DNA of 64,000 nucleotides from Jiangella mangrovi (GTDB lineage: Bacteria; Actinomycetota; Actinomycetes; Jiangellales; Jiangellaceae): positions 2,108,001 through 2,172,000 of the forward strand of contig NZ_JACHMM010000001.1 in the NCBI RefSeq assembly GCF_014204975.1, given 5' to 3'. Below are positions 59,336-64,000 of the stretch, in pieces (position 1 is the stretch's first letter; each line of letters opens with the position of its first letter). The notes under the pieces were generated by a model. It did no database searches and was not told the origin of the DNA. It saw only the letters and a program-made list of their open reading frames with translations. The translations under genes and the position numbers were made by a program.

Positions 59336-59782
59336 TCAGACCCGGGCCGACGGCGACCGCGCGATCAGGGCGTCCACCACCTCGACGTCGGCCGGCAGCC
59401 AGGGCACCGAGGCCCACTGGCCCGGTCCGAGCCAGCGCAGCTCGTCGTGGTCCTCGAGCGGCGCCGGCACCCCGTCGGTGACGACGGCCAGCCACAGCCG
59501 CATGGTCAGCCCGGGCCCCAGCGCCCACCGTCCGTCGAACGGGCCGGGCAGCTCGGCGCCGACCTCGACGGCGATGCCGAGCTCCTCGTGCAGCTCGCGG
59601 TGCAGCGCCTCGAGCGGCTGCTCGCCGGGCTCCACCTTGCCGCCGGGGAACTCCCAGCCTCCGGCCAGCTCGGGCGGCTCGCTGCGCCGCGCCGCCAGCA
59701 GCCGCGTGGGCCGCGCGAGGTCGTCGACGATCGCCGCCGCGACGACGAGCCGGCCCGGCGCCGGCGACTGCGGTTCGCTCAT
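59336..59782 (-). CDS. Nudix hydrolase (MutT-like, 8-oxo-dGTP type)
   Basis: This 148-residue protein has the Nudix box GGKVEPGEQPLEALHRELHEELGI, which fits the GX5EX7REUXEEXGU pattern that binds Mg2+ for pyrophosphate cleavage. The order (VVAAAIVDD, then RRSEPPELAGGWEFPGGK) is that of MutT enzymes, which clean oxidised dGTP. The ATG at 59782 is chosen because GGGGAAG lies nine bases upstream; an ATG at 59791 abuts it. Confidence 0.92.
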   Translation of the reverse strand: MSEPQSPAPGRLVVAAAIVDDLARPTRLLAARRSEPPELAGGWEFPGGKVEPGEQPLEALHRELHEELGIAVEVGAELPGPFDGRWALGPGLTMRLWLAVVTDGVPAPLEDHDELRWLGPGQWASVPWLPADVEVVDALIARSPSARV

Positions 59783-59969
59783 GCGGGACATCTTCCCCGA
59801 TGCTGCCGGGCCACCAGTTCTTCGGAGGGGGTGTTCACCGGCATGACCTCGGCATTCTCGGTGTATGACCATCCGTGTTCATGTCGGTCTTCTTGATCGA
59901 TGTTTGAGATGCGCGGTTTCGGGACAAAACTGGGCGATGGCTACGGAATGTCAGCTCCCCCCGATATGA

Positions 59970-59993
59970 CCGGGACCGGCGCGTCGGTCCCGG
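59970..59993 (+). promoter_or_regulatory. 5'-leader hairpin before the CAP-domain gene
   Basis: CCGGGACC (59970-59977) pairs with GGTCCCGG (59986-59993), 8 bp around an 8-base loop, just before the GAAAGGA ribosome-binding sequence and 19 bp from the GTG at 60013. It may adjust translation. It does not match a riboswitch that could be recognised by eye. Confidence 0.45.
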
Positions 59994-60012
59994 ATCGAAA
60001 GGATTTGCCCCC

Positions 60013-60987
60013 GTGACCTCGAACCTGCCGCGGTACCGTCAATGGCCGACCGGTCGAACGGCCCTGCTGGCCAGGATCGGCCTCCTGGTGGTGCTGCCGC
60101 TCCTGACCATCGCCGGCCTCGTCATGGCGATCACCGACGGCGCACCCACGCTGACCGCGCGCGCCGAGGGCGGCTCCCGGATGCCCGCGTTCGAGACGCC
60201 GGGCACCTCCTCGACCTCGAATCCCGACGGCTCGCCGTCCAGCACCCCGACCGATGCCGGCGAGACCCCGTCGCCGACGGACTCCGCGACGCCGTCGCCC
60301 GAGGAGACCGGCGAGGAGGAGTCCCCCGGTTCGGACGGTTCGGGTTCTGGTTCGGGCTCGGGTGCCGGCGGGTCCGACGAGGACGAGGACCTGGTGGCCA
60401 CCACGCCGCCGCGCGAGCCCGGCGACCGCCCGACGTCGCCGGACGAGCCGACCGACGACCCGTCCTCCGAGGACCCCGACCCGTCGCCGTCGCCGTCCGA
60501 GCCGTCGGAGCCCTCCGAGCCCGATCCCACGGACGATCCGACCGACGAGCCCACCGACGACCCCGACTCGGGGCTGCCGGACCTGCCGATCCTCGAGCTC
60601 TCCCAGGCCGAGCAGCAGATGGTCGCCGAGGTCGACGAGGCACGTGCCGAGGCCGGCTGTCCCGCGCTGCGGGTCGACCCGCGGCTCACGCTGGCGTCCC
60701 GGGCGCACAGCGAGGACATGCAGGAGCGCTCCTACTACTCCCACGTCAACCCCGACGGCGAAGGACCCGGTGAGCGGGCCGCCGCCGAGGGCTACACCGC
60801 CCGCGTCGGCGAGAACCTGTCCGAGGGCATGAACAACGCGCAACAGGTCGTGCGGTCGTGGGAGGACGGCGGCGACGAGCGTGACCGGCTGCTGGACTGC
60901 TCGTACACCTCGGTGGGCGTCGGGACGGAGCGCGGCGGACTGCTCGGGCTGAAGTCGTGGTGGACGCTGATGCTCGGCACCGACTGA
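60013..60987 (+). CDS. exported CAP-domain (SCP/PR-1) protein
   Basis: This 324-residue protein has one N-terminal membrane or signal helix (LLARIGLLVVLPLLTIAGLVMAI), a very long low-complexity linker rich in Pro, Ser, Asp, Glu and Thr (about 60-205), and a C-terminal CAP domain (about 207-324) with the conserved RAHSEDMQERSYYSHVNPDGEGPGER and GENLSEG motifs. The linker probably crosses the cell wall. CAP proteins bind lipids or peptides and rarely have proven enzyme activity. The start is GTG at 60013. Confidence 0.92.
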   Translation: MTSNLPRYRQWPTGRTALLARIGLLVVLPLLTIAGLVMAITDGAPTLTARAEGGSRMPAFETPGTSSTSNPDGSPSSTPTDAGETPSPTDSATPSPEETGEEESPGSDGSGSGSGSGAGGSDEDEDLVATTPPREPGDRPTSPDEPTDDPSSEDPDPSPSPSEPSEPSEPDPTDDPTDEPTDDPDSGLPDLPILELSQAEQQMVAEVDEARAEAGCPALRVDPRLTLASRAHSEDMQERSYYSHVNPDGEGPGERAAAEGYTARVGENLSEGMNNAQQVVRSWEDGGDERDRLLDCSYTSVGVGTERGGLLGLKSWWTLMLGTD

Positions 60988-61061
60988 CGGCTGTTTCGGC
61001 AGCGTGCGGCCGGGCGGAAATTCGCTCGCGGCGGGTATCGGCGGGGCCTACGGTGTGAGCC

Positions 61062-62105
61062 GTGAGCACCGTCGACCATCAGCCGCTCGCCGTGCGGGCC
61101 GCGGCGCCGGCCGAGCTGCCGGCCCTCCCGTCCGACGTGGGCCTGACCTGGCGACCGCTGACGCCCGCCGACGTCCCCGCCTGGTTCGCGCTGTGCCGGG
61201 TGGTCGACGACCACGACCGGGCGACCGAGCGGGTCGCCGAGTACGAGCTGGTCGACCGGTTCAAGGGCGCCTGGCGCGACCCCGCGCTCGACAGCGTCGC
61301 CGGGTTCGACGCCGACGGCGCGCTGCGCGCCTACGCCTGGGTCGAGTACCGGCCGGTCACCGAGGGCACGCACGGCCCGGTCCTGTTCGGCGCCGTGCAT
61401 CCCGGCCACCGGCGCCGCGGCATCGGCCGAGCCCTCGTCGCCTGGTCCGAGGGCCGGGCCCGGCAGCGCCTCGCCGCCGCCGAGGTCGAGCTGCCGGCCC
61501 GCATCCGCTTCTACCTCGACGGTCACCACGCCGAGGCGCGGCGGCTGGCCGAGGCGTGCGGCTTCGCCACGAAGCGCTGGTTCGTCGTCATGCGCCGCGA
61601 CCTGTCCGTGCCGCTGCCCTCCGGCGAGCTGCCCGCCGGGCTGCGCATCGAGCCGTACGACAAGGGCCGCGACGAGGACATCCGCCTCACGCACAACGAG
61701 GCGTTCGCGCGCGACCACTGGGGCTCCAGCCCCATCGACTCCGAGGCCTGGGCGCTCGACGTCGTGGGCGGCGAGAAGTTCCGCCCCGACTGGAGCTTCA
61801 TGGCGGTCGAGTCGGCCACCGGCCGCATCGTCGGCTACCTCATGTCCGGCGCGTACGACCAGGACTGGGAGCCGCAGGGCTACACCGAGGGCTGGACCGA
61901 CCTCGTCGCCGTCCGGCGCGAGTGGCGTGGGCAGGGCGTCGCCGGTGCGCTGCTGACGGCGGCCATGCGGGTCTACGCGGCGGGCGACATGCAGTACGCC
62001 GGCCTCGACGTCGACACCGACAACCCGTCCGGGGCGCTCGGCACGTACACCCGGCTCGGCTACGAGCAGCTGCACCGCAGCGTGCTGCTGACCAAGGAGA
62101 TCTGA
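61062..62105 (+). CDS. tandem-GNAT acetyltransferase
   Basis: This 347-residue protein has two GNAT domains. The first (about 25-185) contains the acetyl-CoA loop HPGHRRRGIGRALVAWSEG. The second (about 195-347) contains RREWRGQGVAGALLTAAM and DVDTDNPSGALGTYTRLGYE. This layout resembles MshD mycothiol synthase and related two-domain enzymes, but key matches to MshD are weak, so the substrate stays open. The start is GTG at 61062. Confidence 0.9.
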   Translation: MSTVDHQPLAVRAAAPAELPALPSDVGLTWRPLTPADVPAWFALCRVVDDHDRATERVAEYELVDRFKGAWRDPALDSVAGFDADGALRAYAWVEYRPVTEGTHGPVLFGAVHPGHRRRGIGRALVAWSEGRARQRLAAAEVELPARIRFYLDGHHAEARRLAEACGFATKRWFVVMRRDLSVPLPSGELPAGLRIEPYDKGRDEDIRLTHNEAFARDHWGSSPIDSEAWALDVVGGEKFRPDWSFMAVESATGRIVGYLMSGAYDQDWEPQGYTEGWTDLVAVRREWRGQGVAGALLTAAMRVYAAGDMQYAGLDVDTDNPSGALGTYTRLGYEQLHRSVLLTKEI

Positions 62106-62163
62106 GCACTCCAACTGCGAGCCACTGTCAGTTGACCGGGTTTCGGCGCTACCATCGGCGCTG

Positions 62164-62778
62164 ATGACGGACCCGACGACGACGCAGCAGCCGCTCGGCC
62201 TGCGGGAGCGCAAGAAGCTCAAGGCGATGCGCCACATCCAGGACGTGGCGCTGGACCTGTTCGACCGCGACGGGTACGCCCACGTCACCATCGAGCGCAT
62301 CGCCGCCGACGCCGAGGTGTCGCCGAGCTCGATCTACCGGTACTTCGGCACCAAGGAGATGATCGTCCTCTGGGACGAGTGGGATCCGGTCATGCTGAGC
62401 GCCTTCGACGACCGGCTGGCGGCCCAGGACCCGATCACGGCGCTGCGCGAGGTGCTCACCGAGGTCGTCACGACGGCGCTGTTCCAGCAGGACGAGCGGC
62501 TCATCAAGCGGCGGATGCACTACACGATGGCCGAGCCGGCCGTCCGAGACGGCCTGAACCGGCAGGCCGACGTCATGGCCGCCGAGCTGGCGCAGGTCCT
62601 GGCCAAGCACACCGGGCGCGATCCCCGCGGGCTGGAGCTGCGGGTCGTCACGGCTGCCCTCATCGCCGCGTTCGTGGAGGCCATCGCCTACTGGCACGAC
62701 TCCGGGTACCGCGACCCGCTGCGCGACATCGTCGACGGCGCACTGGACGTCATCGCGCGCGGGCTGCGGGTCGAGTGA
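62164..62778 (+). CDS. TetR-family regulator
   Basis: This 204-residue regulator has an N-terminal HTH (LRERKKLKAMRHIQDVALDLFDRDGYAHVTIERIAADAEVSPSSIYRYFGTKEMIVL) with the YRYFGTK signature, and a C-terminal domain like MftR/TetR_C_17 (TAALIAAFVEAIAYW). It is convergent with the alpha/beta hydrolase gene with only 4 bp between stops. No clear operator is seen nearby and the target is unknown. Confidence 0.92.
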   Translation: MTDPTTTQQPLGLRERKKLKAMRHIQDVALDLFDRDGYAHVTIERIAADAEVSPSSIYRYFGTKEMIVLWDEWDPVMLSAFDDRLAAQDPITALREVLTEVVTTALFQQDERLIKRRMHYTMAEPAVRDGLNRQADVMAAELAQVLAKHTGRDPRGLELRVVTAALIAAFVEAIAYWHDSGYRDPLRDIVDGALDVIARGLRVE

Positions 62779-62782
62779 GTGG

Positions 62783-63598
62783 CTAGCGGGCCAGGCGGGC
62801 CCGCTCGAGGAAGGTGAGAACGGCGGCGTTGAACGCGGCCGGCTGCTCCATGGCCAGCGTGTGACCCGTGCCCGGCACGACGGCGCTCGCGGCGAACTGC
62901 GCCTCGGCCTCGATGCGCCCGGCCACCGCGTGGATGTCCGTGGAGTCGAGGTCGCCCACCAGGAGCAGCAGCGGGGTCGCCAGCTCGCCGAGCCGCTCCA
63001 GGGCGCCCAGTTCGCGGAGGGCCCCGGACCCGGACGCATGGGAGTCGACGACGCCGCGGGCCATCTGCCGGCAGCGCTCGCGCACCTCGGGGTCGACGGC
63101 GTCGGGCGCGCGGTGCGGGCCGTCGACCCAGGCGCGCAGGAAGTACTCGACGTAGGCGGCGGCGTCGCGGGCCTGTGCGGCCTCGGCCTGGTGCTGCATG
63201 AGCGCCAGGATGGCCGGGTCGGTGAACTGCATGCCGCTGACGCCGGGGCTGGCCAGCACCATCATCTCGACGGCGTTCGGGTGGGCCAGGGCGAAGTCGA
63301 CCGCCGTCCGCGCACCGTACGACAGGCCGACGAGCGAGGCCCGCGCGATGTCCAGCCCGGCGAGCAGCTGGGCGAGGTCGTCGTACGCCGCGAAGTCCGA
63401 CTTCGGGGTGGTCGACTGCCCGTGGCCGCGGGCGTCGTAGCGGATCACGCGGTAGCCGGCGCGGACGAACGGGCCGACTTGGCCGTCCCACATGCGGTGG
63501 TCGAGTGATCCGCCGTGCAGCAGCACCAGCGGGTGTCCGGCGCCCCGCTCCTCGAAGAACAGCTCGCCGTCGCGGACCGGGACTCGCCCACTGGTCAT
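62783..63598 (-). CDS. alpha/beta hydrolase
   Basis: This 271-residue alpha/beta-hydrolase-fold enzyme has the oxyanion HG motif LVLLHGGSLDHRMW, the strand RVIRYDARGHGQS, the nucleophile Ser in LVGLSYGARTAVD and a C-terminal catalytic His in VVPGTGHTLAMEQP, with Asp expected in LLLVGDLDSTD. The ATG at 63598 is chosen because GGGAG lies nine bases upstream; the ATG at 63607 abuts it. The substrate is unknown, and esters or enol-lactones are common for the family. Confidence 0.92.
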   Translation of the reverse strand: MTSGRVPVRDGELFFEERGAGHPLVLLHGGSLDHRMWDGQVGPFVRAGYRVIRYDARGHGQSTTPKSDFAAYDDLAQLLAGLDIARASLVGLSYGARTAVDFALAHPNAVEMMVLASPGVSGMQFTDPAILALMQHQAEAAQARDAAAYVEYFLRAWVDGPHRAPDAVDPEVRERCRQMARGVVDSHASGSGALRELGALERLGELATPLLLLVGDLDSTDIHAVAGRIEAEAQFAASAVVPGTGHTLAMEQPAAFNAAVLTFLERARLAR

Positions 63599-63805
63599 CG
63601 CACGCATCTCCCGTTCGGTCGTCGGTGAACAAGGCGACCTGACGCAAGGTATGACACCACGCGACGACGTCGGTAGCGTCGTCCATCCCGTGGTCACCCC
63701 GCGGCGGTGGCCGGCCTCGCATGGACAACTGTGTCGGACCGGGCGGCGATGATGGGGCGGAATGCTGGGTTCGGGTTGATCTTTTTGGATTGCTGAGAGG
63801 TGTCG

Positions 63806-64000
63806 GTGTCGGTCGGTGACGATGAGCGGCTGCGGTCGGGTGCGGTGACGGCGCAGGTCGTGGCCCAGTGGCTCACGGGCCTGGCGGCCGACGGCCTGCA
63901 CCGGGGGCCGGCGGCCGTGCTGGCGGGCCTGCGGTCGGTGTCCGGGCTGGCGGCGCCGCGAGTGGTCGATGCCGCGGTGGCCATCGTGCTGCGGGCGCAG
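63806..64000 (+). CDS. 5' part of a probable DUF222/HNH-endonuclease-type protein (cut by window end)
   Basis: Only the first 65 codons are present. The frame from GTG 63806 (GAGAGG five bases upstream) reads through GAVTAQVVAQWLTGLAADGL and RSVSGLAAPRVVDAAVAIVLRAQ to the window edge without a stop. The VVDAAVAI helix resembles the start of the DUF222 (13E12-repeat) region of actinobacterial HNH-endonuclease proteins. The identification is tentative because the diagnostic HNH part lies outside. Confidence 0.45.
   Translation, partial: MSVGDDERLRSGAVTAQVVAQWLTGLAADGLHRGPAAVLAGLRSVSGLAAPRVVDAAVAIVLRAQ

Overview
The window is high-GC DNA with dense coding on both strands, many GTG starts, ATGA/GTGA gene overlaps, SARP/AfsR-type regulators, tandem LacI-family regulators, a twin-arginine secreted enzyme and an LPxTG-anchored protease. 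This is typical of a chromosomal segment of a saprophytic actinomycete. A Jiangella/Kribbella-like soil or plant-associated genus would fit, but that is only inference. No rRNA, tRNA, CRISPR array, transposase or phage gene was seen.

Layout. 1-6 kb: a MacS-type histidine kinase/LuxR response regulator pair, an AraC regulator, two small proteins and a complete ascorbate-type PTS (IIC-IIB-IIA). 6-13.3 kb: a first pentose-glycoside locus with an ABC sugar importer, an intracellular GH127 beta-L-arabinofuranosidase, an RraA-like protein and a divergent LacI regulator. 13.3-32.5 kb: a larger arabinoside-utilisation locus with two giant secreted multidomain enzymes, a frameshifted secreted RCC1-repeat protein, a cytochrome P450, a Tat-exported GH127/GH146-type enzyme with a jelly-roll domain inserted in it, araB-araD-araA and a second LacI regulator. 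Seven near-identical 14-bp palindromes (consensus TGTKARCGNTMACA) lie at the promoters of this second locus. They tie it into one regulon, most likely controlled by the LacI protein at 31451-32488.

32.5-40 kb: a TetR/azoreductase pair and a DNA-repair cluster (two Fpg/Nei glycosylases, Ogt, an AdaA-AlkA fusion) with Aat, an EcsC-like protein, and a DUF3800 gene beside a strongly structured RNA-like intergenic region. 40-50 kb: an XRE-MurA fusion, a beta-lactamase-like serine hydrolase, an FchA-like cyclohydrolase overlapping a FolD homologue that lacks the catalytic lysine, a MarR-GNAT fusion, and an E1alpha/E1beta/E2 2-oxoacid dehydrogenase operon with a divergent TetR regulator.

50-64 kb: two tandem AfsR/SARP regulators of equal length (963 residues each), a sortase-anchored S1 protease, a candidate small RNA between two strong terminators, a DUF1707 protein, a Nudix hydrolase, a CAP-domain exoprotein, a tandem GNAT protein, TetR, an alpha/beta hydrolase and the start of a probable DUF222/HNH protein.

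How the genes work together. Secreted GH43, the large (alpha/alpha)-type enzyme and the Tat-exported GH127/146 protein probably trim arabinofuranosyl chains outside the cell. The ABC importer could bring in the products, cytoplasmic GH127 could finish hydrolysis, and AraA-AraB-AraD would convert L-arabinose to D-xylulose 5-phosphate. The least explained items are the large secreted enzyme, the shared Cys-bounded C-terminal module, the permuted LamG insertion, the RCC1 protein under the sugar operator, the FchA/FolD division of labour and the DUF3800-linked RNA.
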